The notes beneath the pieces are model-generated. The model was not told where the DNA came from, made no database searches, and saw only the letters and a program-made list of their open reading frames with translations. Positions 1 through 11,495 of a DNA stretch of 64,000 nucleotides are shown here, in pieces. The DNA lies in the NCBI GenBank assembly GCA_002900995.3, contig CM035315.1, positions 1,349,967 to 1,413,966 of the forward strand, given 5' to 3'. This stretch comes from Ganoderma boninense (taxonomy: Eukaryota; Basidiomycota; Agaricomycetes; Polyporales; Polyporaceae). Position 1 is the first letter of the stretch. Every line of letters starts with the position of its first letter. Position numbers and translations under genes: made by a program.

Positions 1-394
1 CTGGTATGACTGGACGTTGAATGCGGTGAGAACCGCAGAGAAGAGACCGGCCTGTCCGATGTGTCAGAATGAACATCCGAGGCCGAAGCCAACAAGCTGA
101 GTACATACATAGACGAGGAGGGTGTCCATCTCCTTGTCCCAGGCAGCTACCATCTCCTCGTGGTAAGTCTTGACGGCCTCTGCGGCCTCGGACCAGACTT
201 GTTCCTTCTCATCTTGGGTGTACTGTTTCTCGAGCTCTTCCCGAAATGTCTGAATCATAAAGTCGGTACTTAGGGAGAAGCGGAAGAGTTACGATACACA
301 CCTGGGGTGTAGGGAAGTTCCATTTCCATTTCTGATCGTGGAATGAGCTCGAGTCGGACCGCTCTGTTGGCGGACACTTGGGTTCCATTGACAT
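1..394 (-). CDS. DUF6535 membrane protein, N-terminal fragment
   Basis: Three exons (about 302-394, 109-249 and 1-51) join in frame; the gene runs off the left edge. The joined protein has a charged stretch ending in AWDKEMDTLLVY, directly followed by AGLFSAVLTAFNVQSYQ, which is the signature start of the DUF6535 domain found in many Agaricomycete multi-pass membrane proteins of unknown role. Introns are GTGTGT..CAG and GTATGT..ACAG. The first methionine I can place is at 394, but a CTGCAG acceptor just upstream suggests another 5' exon, so the true start is uncertain. The family is expanded and fast-evolving in mushrooms; no biochemical function is established. Confidence 0.72.
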
Positions 395-927
395 AGTAAG
401 CACTGCAGTGGATAGGATACGGACATCGGTTGCGTCAGAACCCAAAACAACCAGGATAAGACAGTCTTTGAACCTTTGGTACTCACAACAAATCCGACTT
501 GACTGTTTGAAGTCAAGGGACGTGGACGGCGCCTGGGGGAATTAAGTGGTAGGATTTGATGGAGGACTCGGATACGACAAGCGGTTCCTGAATGCCGTTG
601 CCCGCGAGAGGACTTGGAGAACTCCGATGGTAAATCCATAACAGCGATGAAGTACAGACGACAGCATCTTGAGTATTGACCATTGTTACTACTGGAGTCG
701 AGTTGAAAACGATGATAGCAGCAGTCTCAATTCTGTGCAAGTCGTTTCAAGATATCTCAGCGTGGCGCATGGGCGCCTGATCCAGGCTTGTGTTTGGCTT
801 CATTGTTTGTTGACATCTGTTTGGATGCTCAGACAAAGTGGGTTTGAAGGCTGGGACAATCCCGGATCCGTCTTCGACCGAGCAAAAGGTCTATCATCAC
901 CATCGTGTGGTAAATTACACATAGTCT
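395..927. other. Stretch without a clear gene
   Basis: Lies between the 5' side of the DUF6535 gene and the 3' end of the F-box gene. It may hold a further 5' exon of the DUF6535 gene (minus-strand reading frames cover 513-740), but I cannot define one. Nothing else recognised. Confidence 0.4.
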
Positions 928-2329
928 TCAGGTTTCAACACCCTCACTCTGTGCCGTCCCTTCGATGTGAGGAGGCTCGGGGTCCCACATCGCTATCAAA
1001 GGAGAGCATTAATAGTGCGTGTGCAGGTTTCGTGACAAACTGTGCAATTCGTTAGGGACTCACAGGGTCCAGGAATACTATCTATCTCCACCCTCACAAT
1101 GCCTCTCAAGCCTGGAATTCTCACTACGACCTGTGCGGCCCACCAGTTTGCGTCGTACAGACCTGCGTCTGGCCCGTCGTCGGTGTCCGGCCAGCTCAAC
1201 CCTAAAGTCTGCAAGGACGGGGTCCGCTTTAGCAATGCCTTCAGTTCGACACCGCAGAGGGTGTCGATGTGTCCTTTTCTCGTGGTGAAGAACGGGTCCC
1301 ATGGGGACACATACAACTCTAACGTCTGGAATGCGGAGGAGCGTATGTTGGGCAGGATGGGGAGGACATGCTGCAACAGGTGCCCATCCGACCGCTCGCT
1401 CGAGCCGTAGCTCGTACTGCCTACTCTGAGAAACTCCAAACGATTGAACTCTCGGATGCAGGCGAGCATGCTCTCTGCAGCGCAAAAGTGAATCAGTTCT
1501 GACTGTCACGTGGGCCGTAGCGCGAGGACGTACGCGATAGTCCGACCTTACGCAGGACACCGAGTTTTAGCCTGGTAACCGACGTGCCGAACGCGAGCGG
1601 CGGAGGAAAGTTGGGCATAGACGTCAATGTTCGCTGTCACCCACTTGCATTGAGTCACCATTCCTCGCCAATGGATGTATTCGCACATGCAACACTCACT
1701 GCGTTAGAAAGCTTCAGGTGTCGGAGATGACGACAAGCGAGGGGCCGCCGCATCGTACCAAGCTTCCAACTGAAGGATTCTGTTAGGTCCTTCCGCACAG
1801 AAACTCGTTCTTCCTCCATGTCTTCTTGCAACCGGAGGGCAAGAAGGCCGGGGAACGACCAGACTAAGTGGAGGATGCTGCTGACCGACAGGCCGGCGGT
1901 CGACACGTCCAGCGTCGCGATATTGGGGAACTCCGCGACTGAACGCCAGTACGTCGGTGGGTAGTGCATGCTCCACGAGGAGAAGCGCAGCTCTAGCCGC
2001 CGGCAGGCCTGGAAGAACCGTCGAGCATGGAGGCCAGCGAAGGGGATGTAGCCGCGAGAGCTGAATACGGTAACCTCCACGATCCAGTCCGCCAGGCTCG
2101 GGTCCCCTGCGAGAGTGCGTAATAACAGGTCGAGGTGGGCGGGACTCATGAGGACGACACGGCGGAGGAGGTTGAAGCGGGCCCGAAGAAGCCAGGCGCT
2201 ACAGACGAGTGAGCAGCGGAGGAGGATGACGTAGTCTGTGTTCCGTGCAATGGCTCCGCGGTGTTGATGGTTGTAACAGGCGTCAATGATGGCTTCGCAT
2301 ACGTCGATGGGGAGTAGGGAGTTCTCCAT
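928..2329 (-). CDS. F-box/LRR-like protein
   Basis: The start at 2329 opens with MENSLLPIDVCEAIIDAC, the usual opening of basidiomycete F-box-like proteins (LPxDVxExII), followed by LRCSLVCSAWLLRARFNLL, the core F-box helix pattern. The rest is a leucine-rich, variable LRR-like region (for example FPNIATLDVSTAGLSVSSI). Exons: about 2329-1703, one short exon near 1650-1555, 1473-1062 and a last one ending with TGA at 928. Splicing at GTGAGT (minus-strand phase 1) to TTTGATAG gives a short tail ending EGVET. Such proteins are assumed to be SCF ubiquitin-ligase adaptors; substrates are unknown. The middle exon limits are the least certain part. Confidence 0.7.
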
Positions 2330-3715
2330 GTTGAGAAAGGGGAGTCATAGGGGTAGGTAGAAGGGTTGAAACAGGGTGGACGACCTATAAGCCATGAGTG
2401 TGGTGCTGCGGAGGTAGAGCGTATGAATCAGCCAAGCAACAGAGCTCGGATCGAGACGGCGGTGCAATTCCATATGGGTCTGTTCCCGCCTCACAAGCAT
2501 CTCAGGCAGTACAGTGGATTCCGAATGAGTCAATAACAAGACGAGAACGCTGATGGTGACAAACCTCGAATGCACCAGCACAGGCGTGCTACCAGAACTG
2601 TATTCAACCGATTGGGACAAGAAGAAAGTGCGCCACAAGGCCCGAGATGGATTCGCTCCTACAGCAAGTGAGCGTGGATGGTAAGACCGATACATCGCCT
2701 GAGAACTGTGCACGAACGAGGAGAAGAACTGTGAAGAAAGCAAATGAACGATGCAATTACGTGGGCAGTGGATGTCCCTTGCCACGCCAAGGTGAACGAT
2801 GACGCCTAGAAGAAAGAATATGGCCGCAGGCTCTAAGAAAACGTGGGCGTAATGCAACGTCATCTCATGCATCATGAACAAGCTGGGATCATGGTGAGAC
2901 ATGCTAACTGGCCTGAGAGGCTGAGGAACGTCTGCAAGATAGCGACCTGCTCGTCTTTTGCCGTCTTTTTGTCGCCAGTGGGCACGCAGGTATGATGTAG
3001 TGCTGGGTTACACACCTGCTCGCTCAATAGCGTCCGTTGGGCTACTTATGCCAGCACTAGTTGAGGAACGAGTGACGGCGGGGACCAGCGGCACGAGCGT
3101 GCACCGGATGGAGGCGCTGTTCCATGTCAGAGGGCTTTGTCATTGCTCCCCACCTTCGGAATCCACAGTGAAGCCAATCAAGGAAAAACACCTGGTCCAG
3201 TGTCGTTAAATGTATGCCTGGATCAGATGTGAAGCACTTCATCGACAGATTATGCATTGAAAGATGATTGGGCCAGGCATCTACTAGCCTTTGTCTTTGG
3301 CGGTGACTTGTGGTAGGAAAGAACTCACAAACGTTCATGGAGCTTAGTCTCATCGTGACCGCTAAGATGCACGTCGATTGAGAACGTAGGAATGCAGCTG
3401 GGGATGGTGTCAAAGGGGAAAACTCGAGAAGGTAAAGGTAATCGACTGCGTCCGAGCAAAGAAAATGTAGCGCCCTTCGGATGGAGCCGTGTGACTCGAG
3501 CTGCTCTGTGACGCTTTGTTTGTACGCCGTGTGACGCGTCGCGACGCGTTGTTTGTGTCCCGTTTTGGAGTCTGCGACGGGCGCCTGCGGTGGATGACGC
3601 CGGTCGGGATGGGAGCAGCGGCGCGTCTGACAAGACGGTCATCCTCGCACTCACCCCCTCTGCTGCCTGCGCTTGCATGGCTGAATGCTCTGCTTACATC
3701 TGAAGACGCGTCACT
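2330..3715. other. Intergenic, one doubtful minus-strand ORF
   Basis: A 185-codon minus-strand frame at 2345-2902 contains a hydrophobic run (FLEPAAIFFLLGVIVHLGVA) but has no recognisable domain, and its end abuts the F-box start region. It may be a remnant of a membrane protein. The rest up to the EXO1 start is without a supported gene and includes the EXO1 promoter; no TATA box is obvious. Confidence 0.3.
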
Positions 3716-6700
3716 ATGGGCATCTCGGGTCTCCTTCCTCTCCTCAAGGACATCCAAAACACTAAACATCTCTCCGAGTTCCGCGGCAGACCCTCGCCGT
3801 CGACGCCTATGTCTGGCTACACAGAGGCTCATATGGGTGTGCAGCCGAGATAGCCACAGGAAAGAAGACTTCTAAGTGAGTTTTTCTCATATTAATTTGC
3901 GTTTTATCCATCCCTCGATGCCCCCTGTGGCTGGTGTATCCTCTCCCTTCATCGTATTTTGGGACCACCACCTTGGGCCTTCCTCTTCGACATGATCGTC
4001 GCGTATGCCTCATTTCCATCGCATTTTGATGCAATTCTTGAGAATTGGGGGCGGTGTCTGCGCGAGCATGATAGCAGAAGCTTGTGACCTCTTTATGCGA
4101 GCGGTCTTCTGCATCATGTTCACTCCGACTCGCAGTCCCATCTCGCGCTATCACCTACATTTCTCTGCATCTGCAGTGCTATTGAGGCTTTCATCGGCCC
4201 GAAGATGTAGCCTCTCTTTCACCTCAACATGTTGCTGCAGGCCGCGTATTTGTCGGGGCTGTATGCGATTGCCGCGTGACGTGACGAAATCCGTCCGTTA
4301 CAACTTCCTAGATGAAGTAACCACATCTCGATCATCCTGTGCGCGGCTGCGACATCGATTAGGCTTACTCCGTGAGGGTCCTCCTTCTCCCTGCGGGCGA
4401 TTTTCAAACTGTCCTCCCCTCCTACACGGCGCACGCACGTCAACTACCCGCTGTGCTTTCTGTTCGTCCGAACAGAAGACGCCGCATAATTGCGGGGTGA
4501 AACGCGATCGCTGCTCCACCCGGATTTGCTCTCTGGAGGGTCTGCCTTCACAGTAATTTCGGAGACTGTTGAGGGACACTCGTGTCCTTCTACAGCGACG
4601 GTCACCGCCTTTAGTGTGGTCTGTGGCTCCTCTCTACGTTTGTTTGCCACTCCACCTACGATTTGAGGGTCCACAGAGGGGCATGGTGTCCTCGATGCGG
4701 TGGTCCTCGAGGAGGGGTCCAAACTTTCGTGGCCCATGTCGACACCGCTCTGAGTCACGAAAGACCCGGGGATTGGTGTCAGTGTGGGTGCCCAGAACGC
4801 GACATTCCTATGGCTTTGACCGAGAACCTGCATGCTTCAGCGTGCACGGGAGCCAAATTCGAGAACTTCTTCTCCCCCCCTCTACACAGCTATCGATGCG
4901 CTGCTATCGCGACTTCATTCTGGTATATTTGTCCTCAGCAAAGAAAACATTCAATTTCTGTGGACCTAGCACCGGTCCGGACCGGACTCGTTCTCCCGCA
5001 ATGGTTACGGTCCCGATGGTCCGTAGACATTGCTGGAATGCGGACGGCCTAGATTCGGTCCGACGGCAAGGGTGCAGCAGGCTACGGCACACTCTTCGTG
5101 AAAATTTTCAATGTGCTTGCACATTTATGCTGCTGGTCTGGCTAGGTCGCGACCGTGCCAATCTCAATCTCATGCGGCGAGCGGTTCGCGACTTTCTGCG
5201 CAGACGTCGTCCGCGCCGAATCAAAGGAGGATTGGCGGGAACTTTTGCCAAGGGGGTGTTCCAATTTACCCATTAGTATTTGGCCTTTCCTTATGCTTGC
5301 CTGCCCCTTCCGCAAACTTCCGCCCCAGGCACTCGGTAGCTGTATGTCCTTGACTTTTGTGGCAACCACAAGAGAAGCTTGGGAGTATGCTCAACCGACG
5401 TGTCATCCTCCCCTCATTTATACGTAAACGTGGAGGTGCTCTCTCGCTCTCATTTCCCCCCTTCGAAGTTCGCGCGCATGCAGAGAGAGGATCTTCTCCT
5501 GGTCGCAACGGGATTAGTGGTGCGCGACCTTCGACCAGGACGTAATGTCTATGTCTATTGTTTATTTCCAGCGCCCGGAGTGTCCGACACCCTCGCATTC
5601 AGTCAGACGGCTCAACCGCGGAGAAACGATACCACCCAACCTCTCGTCTCCTGCCTCTCTCGCCACACTTTCGTTCGCGTCTGAGCGAAATGAAATCTTC
5701 CATCTGCTCCTTTGCGTACAGCGACTCCCGCCAAAGAAGAAGCTTTACTGACATCCAGCCCTCTGGCCCCGTTTCGACAGATATGTCGAGTACGCGATGC
5801 ACCGGGTGCGGCTGCTCCGGCACCACGGCATCGCGCCGTACCTCGTCTTCGACGGCGGGCCGCTCCCCGCGAAGAAGGGCACCGAGGTTGCCCGCGCACA
5901 GCGCCGCGCGGAGGCCCTCGCGCGTGGGGACGCGCTCGCCGCGCAGGGGCGGCACGCGCAGGCGCGCGAGCACTACGTCAAGTGTGTCGACGTGACGCCG
6001 CAGATGGCGTATCAGCTCATCAAGGTGAGAATTCAGATTCTGTCTGTCTACCGGGGGACGAAGACAAGGGGGCGATCTTTCGGCTGGAAGATTCGCGGGC
6101 CTGGATTGGGACTGTGAATGTGACTGTGAATGTCTGCGCGGCGCTGACCTTGTGTTTGTTCTTTATCTCTATATTATTGCCGGTCCATCGCGCGCTGTGC
6201 GGTGCGGATGCGTGCATGCGTGCGTGCGTGCTGGGGTCACGACGCTGGTTTCGCGACGATGGCGACGCGATGGTCCAATCGACATATTCAATTCCAGGCC
6301 CTGCGCGCGGAGGGCGTGCCGTACGTCATCGCGCCGTACGAGGCGGACGCGCAGCTGGCGTACCTCGAGCGCATCGGCCTCGTGGACGGGATCGTCACTG
6401 AGGACTCGGACCTGCTCGTCTTCGGCTGCAGGAACGTCCTCTTCAAGCTCGACACCGCCGCGGCGACCGTCACGCACATCGCCCGCGCCGACTTCGCAGC
6501 CGTCGCCCTCCCCGCTGGCCCCTCGACCTCCACCACCGCCATCACCAGCTCCGGCTTGTCGCTGGCGGGATGGAGCGACGCGCAGTTCCGGACCATGGCG
6601 ATCCTGAGCGGGTGCGACTACCTCCCGAGCATTCCGGGCATCGGGCTCAAGACGGCGTGGGTGCTCCTCCGGAAACACAGGACGGTCGAGTGCATGCTCG

Positions 6701-9700
6701 GCGCGCTAAGGCGCGAGGGGAAGAAGCGCGTGCCGAAGGGGTACCTCGACGCGTTCCGCCGCGCGGAGCAGGTGTTTCTGCACCAGCGCGTGTACGACCC
6801 TGCGAGCGGACGGCTTGTGCACCTCACGGAGGTGCCTCCCGCGGACGCAGATGCGGATGCGGATGGAGACGGATGGGACGCGGAGAGAGAGGCGTACGTC
6901 GGCGCGTGAGTGTTTGTTCCTCTGTATCCTGTGCTCGATGTCTCTGCGTTCGTGCTGGTCTTGGACTATGTGGCGGATGCGTGGGGTGCGCGTGTTGGTG
7001 TTCGCTCTCCTTTCCTTTCTATCCCCCCTACTCCGCCTTCCTTCCCTCCTCCGTGTCGTGTCTTGTGAATGCGCAGGAAGCTGGCTGACCTCCCGCTTGT
7101 TCCTTTGGCTTTTCACGTGTCCCTCTTTCCTCCACCCCCCCTGCTGCACGCTCGATCGCGACGATGATGCGCGCTGTGCGCGATGGGCACTTATCTGCGG
7201 TGTGCTCGGATGCGCGATGCGCGATGTGCAATGCGCCGCGCTCGCCCAAATAGGAATATCGAGCCATCGCTCGCGAAGGCTATCGCGGAGGGCGACGCGT
7301 GCCCCATCACCCTCCTCCCCATGGAGGACATCAACCCGGGCTTCGTCCCCCGCGCGCTCAAGCCCATTCCGATGAACCGACAGCGGCACGGCGCGTCGGC
7401 GTCGACATGGACCTCGTCGGCCAATGTGGCTGTGGCCCGGCCGGATAAGGGCAAGGGCAGGGCTAAGGAAGGACCTCCGGAGAAACCAGGCCTGCTCAAG
7501 TTCTTCGGTAAGTCCGCACTCCGCATTCCCACTCCCGCCCCCTACTCCGCTCGCTCGTTCGTCGCGGGCCTCCGTCCGGGTTGGCAGGTGTGCTGACTGT
7601 TTCGATGTGTGCATGTGCCGTCCGTGTTCGTGGTCTGGTTCCCCCTCCCATCCCCCACCGCCTCCCCCGTGCGCGAACGGTTCTTCTGACGAATTACGTG
7701 TTGGGATAATGCCTCCGTAGCACCACAGGTGCGAGAAGCCCCCTCGGGCAGAGATGGGGGTGCAGGAGCACGATCGGTATCAGGACCTGCACCGAACCCA
7801 GGTCCAAACCTAGGATTGGAGCCACCACTGCGAGAATCAGGCTCATTCGGCTCGGTACCTACCTCTGCCACGGCGCGGCCCGCGATGGCGGTCGGGAAGA
7901 GGAGCGGGAAGCGCACCCTCTCAGGCATCATGGACGAGGACATTGCTGCGAAGCGGAAGAAACAAGAGGACGCGGCCGCCTCCGAGAGTGCGAGTGCTGG
8001 TGCTGGTCCAGGTGCTGCAACGCCGCGCGTGCCGACCACGTCCAAGTTCTTCCATGTTCCGCGATCGGTTTCAGACCCTCGAGGCGACAGACTTGCACTC
8101 GGGTGGGGCCGACGTGTGGCTACCCCAGAACACGCCCGTCGTGGCCACGGCCACGGCCACAGCCAGGAGGAGCCTGTGGCAGGATCGTCAGGCCTGTCTC
8201 AGCGTGAGAAGGAGAAGGAGAACGTACATCCGAAGGCCGACGGAGTCGTGGACGCGGACATAGACATGGACGCGGACGCAGATGCGGCCCAAGACGAGGA
8301 CATGGGAGGGCCGGACGCTATTGTGCAGGAGGACGGGTACGCGTCGCCCACGGAGTCCATGGGCCAGTGGGACTCTCCCGACATTTCGTCGCCCGTGCGC
8401 CCCGGCGCAGCGAGACGAGGCGGTGACTGGGACGAGGACGAGGAGGACGATTATGACGCCGACGTGCTGTCCAGCTCCCCGGTCGCACGCACGCGCACGG
8501 ACATGCGCAAACGGCCGGCGGTGGTCGTGGAGCGGGTGATCACGCGTGCGCTGCCGCTCAGACCTGTGCTGAACACAAGCTTTAGCCAGCGCAAACGCGC
8601 ACGCTCCCGCTCGCGTTCTCGTTCTCGAACGCGCCGCCAGAAGCCGTTCGGCGGCAGCGGCGAGGAAGTTGACGATGGAAATGGAGTGGGAGAAGGTTCG
8701 TGGAGAGAAGGCTCCGTGGCGGGCCGGGACGGGCCTGATTTGCGGAAGGCCATGTTCGATGACGACGACGACGATATCCACGACTGGGACGAGATCACGA
8801 GCGGCGGCGAGGACTGGGAAGACGGGTTCGACGGCGACACGCAGGTATTTGCAGACGAGGACGTAATGCTCTCGACTGCTTCTTCCACCCCTGGGGCAGT
8901 TACCCCGGCCACAGACGGTGACGATATTGACTGCGAAGGCGATACGGCTGCGGTTCTACTTGACGAGGGTAGCTCGGAAGAACTCGAGGACCACAGTCCC
9001 AGCGGCGCCGCATCCCTCGCCGCACAGAACGCAAAGGTCGCGCACGGCTGGTGGGAGAAGTGGGCCCGCAGTGGGGCCAGTGGCCGCGGCCAGGGCGCAA
9101 ATACGAATTCGAATTCGAGGCCAAATGTGGCGGCGGGTGCAGGCAGCGATCAGGTATGTCTTTCATTACCGAGCATTCCCCTCGCACTGTCATTGGGCCA
9201 TTAATGAGCTTCTGCCTTTCTCGGCCTTGCCCGCATCTTCTCTCGGCCACCTGTAACCAAACCCCCCTGTGTGTCGCCTTGTTCGGTTGCCACTCTGCGC
9301 TTGCAACAGCGTCCTCTTCTGTCCACTGCGGCGACAGCACGAACCCCAGGCTCAGGTTTGCGACGGCGGGAGGCCACGATGACCCCGGACGGACGACAGC
9401 GCCCGCCACGAGGGATGGCTGGAGAGGGTCCGCATTCTGCCCCGCAAGTCTCAAAACGGCAGGTACTCCAGCATCAGGATGATCTACGGGTGACGCGAAG
9501 AAGGAGTTTAGCGTTCACTACTGCTGAGCCCGTCAGGACGACTCCCAAACCTGCTGGCGGCGCCAGGATGCTGGCTCCCACCTCCCGCGCGCGGGCCGGG
9601 GCAAGTGCTGGGAACAGCGACAATCCCGGAGCCAGTACGAGTACCGTGACCGGAGGGGCAGGGCTGACGGTATCCACAAGGAACAGGCTGGAGCAATTCA

Positions 9701-9828
9701 GGTGCGTGCGGTCCCAAAGATCTGTCTATCAGAGGCCTGGTCTGGCAACAGCAGGGTGTGTGCGTGTGTTTCTGCGCAGGCTTTGACCTCATTTCTTGCT
9801 CACCAGGTGGACTCCTGCATGCCGATGA
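3716..9828 (+). CDS. EXO1: Exonuclease 1 (Rad2/XPG family 5'-3' exonuclease)
   Basis: Seven exons: 3716-3875, 5781-6024, 6298-6905, 7254-7507, about 7736-9153, 9310-9701, 9807-9828. The N-region begins MGISGLLPLLKDI and has AVDAYVWLHRG with the metal-binding Asp; the I-region carries YEADAQLAYL and VTEDSDLLVFG with the catalytic acidic residues, then ILSGCDYLPSIPGIGLKTA, the helix-hairpin-helix DNA-binding segment. This is the class member used in mismatch repair, end resection and recombination, as opposed to FEN1 or XPG, because the N and I regions are close together and a long disordered tail follows. That tail is acidic and has an RS-rich patch (near 8600-8640), like a nuclear signal. Odd points: intron 1 is 1905 bases, and one base seems missing near 3786 (FRG then TLAVDAY needs a C inserted). 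Since the rest is intact, I read this as probable sequence error. Confidence 0.9.
3876..5780 (+). pseudogene. Decayed coding sequence inside EXO1 intron 1
   Basis: This 1905-base intron is 30 times the usual length here. On the plus strand it contains protein-like blocks broken by stops: 3958-4074 (frame with AFLFDMIVAYASFPSHFDAI and ENWGRCLREHD), its continuation to 4280, a block near 4520-4760 and another at 5090-5430 (ERFATFCADVVRAESKEDW, LPISIWPFLMLACPFRKL). Amino-acid composition and few stops per block suggest former coding DNA, perhaps an inserted gene or transposon relic. I do not recognise the family and see no terminal repeats or target duplication. Confidence 0.35.
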
Positions 9829-11495
9829 AGATCTCCCGCCTCGATTGCAATCGCACAGACAGAAGATGCGGTGTTGGCTGTATTGCAGGGACGCGGGCGC
9901 GCAGGCCGCGAGCCTAACGGCCGGACATGAAGGACACACAGAAGAGGACTCACGAATACAAGTTCCAAGGACAGCGCGTCGACAGGCGTGCGCGTATTCG
10001 AGGGGCTCGACGTGCGTGGGGATGGACGGGGGCCAAGATGGTGGAGCTTGTCGCCGGGTGCGATCGCGACGTGCTTTCGTTGTTTATGGGCCCTCTTGCA
10101 TATCGATATAGCATCTTCTGATCGAGCTTACGTTTTCCGCACACGCAGCATGCGAGCGTCGTCGAGCGAGCGCTGGGCCTCCAAGACAGGCAGGTGTGAC
10201 TGGGAAAGTCTCCAGACCCGTGGACCGCCCCGCGGGGGAGTGGCCACGCCCCTGCCTTAGCGCATGGCCAAGATTGGCGGCCGCAGGCGCCGCCGGGAGG
10301 GGCGAGGCCTGCCTGCTCGGGACGGCAGTGGCTGCTGCGACCTAGCGGGGAACCGCTTCCGAGCGCGGCGGACAGGCCGAGAGGCTGAGGTTCCCGCCGC
10401 GCGCGCGACTCGGACTCGGACTGGGGGGCTGGCGCTGACTTGTTGTTGCGTTTACGACAGATTGCAGATTAATGCGAGCAACTGCCAACGGGAACGCGGA
10501 CGGACAAGCTTCGGATCCCTGAGGCGTGTCCAGGAAGCAATCTGCGTGGGGTTTGCCCGAGGGATCTGGCCCAGAGATAGCGACGATTTCGTCAACGTAG
10601 CTTCTCTCGGGCGAAAGCAAACGCGCCCGCAAAACTGGGATTGGCACTGGCACTGGCAGGAGCCATGGCGGGCGGGAGCGGTGTTGCGACAGAAGCAGTG
10701 GCCGACGTCGCGCAGCTGTCCGCGCCGAGCTTTGTTGACGGACGGTGGGTCGACCTCGGCCGAGGGATGTGTATCGGCGTGGAGGTGAGTGTGCACGCGT
10801 CTAGGCTACGGCTAGGGGGCTGCGGCGCGAGCGGGAGGAGGAACGCCGACAGCGAAACCTGGGAGAGCGGTGTAAGCGCCTCGTGCAGCCGAAGAAGAGA
10901 AGGCACTGGCACGGTCGTTGCGAGAGTTCGGGCTGAGGCTGGGAGGCGCTTGAAAGAGATCCGATTCAAGGTCAGAGGAGGGCGAGAAGCGGATTCTGGA
11001 GCAGAGGCGCATCTCGTCAGCTGCTGATTTGGGCCGATGGCCGGGTATGGCAGCTGGGTGGCCAGGGAGCGGGCGGGGCCAGGAAAGCATGTCCGATATG
11101 GGACTGGGACGCATTTGTCGCTCGCTGGCAGTTGGGAGACTCCCACGAGTATCGATGATTTCTGGTCGCCGGGTGCAGCCGGCGAGCGGGCGGTTGGAGG
11201 CAAGGCACGGCGGCGGGGCTGGCTCGTGTCTCTATCACCCAATGCGATTTCTTTATGACTTTGCGCGTTTGCAGTCCATGTCCACTTGTTGGTGTCCCCA
11301 GCCATGTCACTTCTCCGTTTCAGAGTCTAACCCCTTCTCCCATATAACATCCTCCTCCCCCGCAACACTGACACCCACCTCCCCGCCCCTCCTCCTGCCC
11401 CTCCCTCCAGCCTGCGGCCCTCGTCTCCGCACCACCTCGCCCTCGTCTCCACGCCCATCTCGTCCACACCCCGTCCCGCCTCTGTACAACATTCC
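9829..11495. other. Intergenic region, no supported gene
   Basis: Between EXO1 and the zinc-finger gene. Open frames here (for example 10264-10788 plus, 10592-11305 minus) are GC-rich, without family resemblance. 11330-11480 is strongly C/T-rich on the plus strand, as is common just upstream of basidiomycete start codons, and likely belongs to the promoter or leader of the zinc-finger gene. Confidence 0.45.

Noticed and set aside
3786..3875. Calling EXO1 a pseudogene from the exon 1 frame break
   Set aside because: Only one base is off, splice sites and all later exons are intact, and the same kind of error recurs in essential genes in this window.
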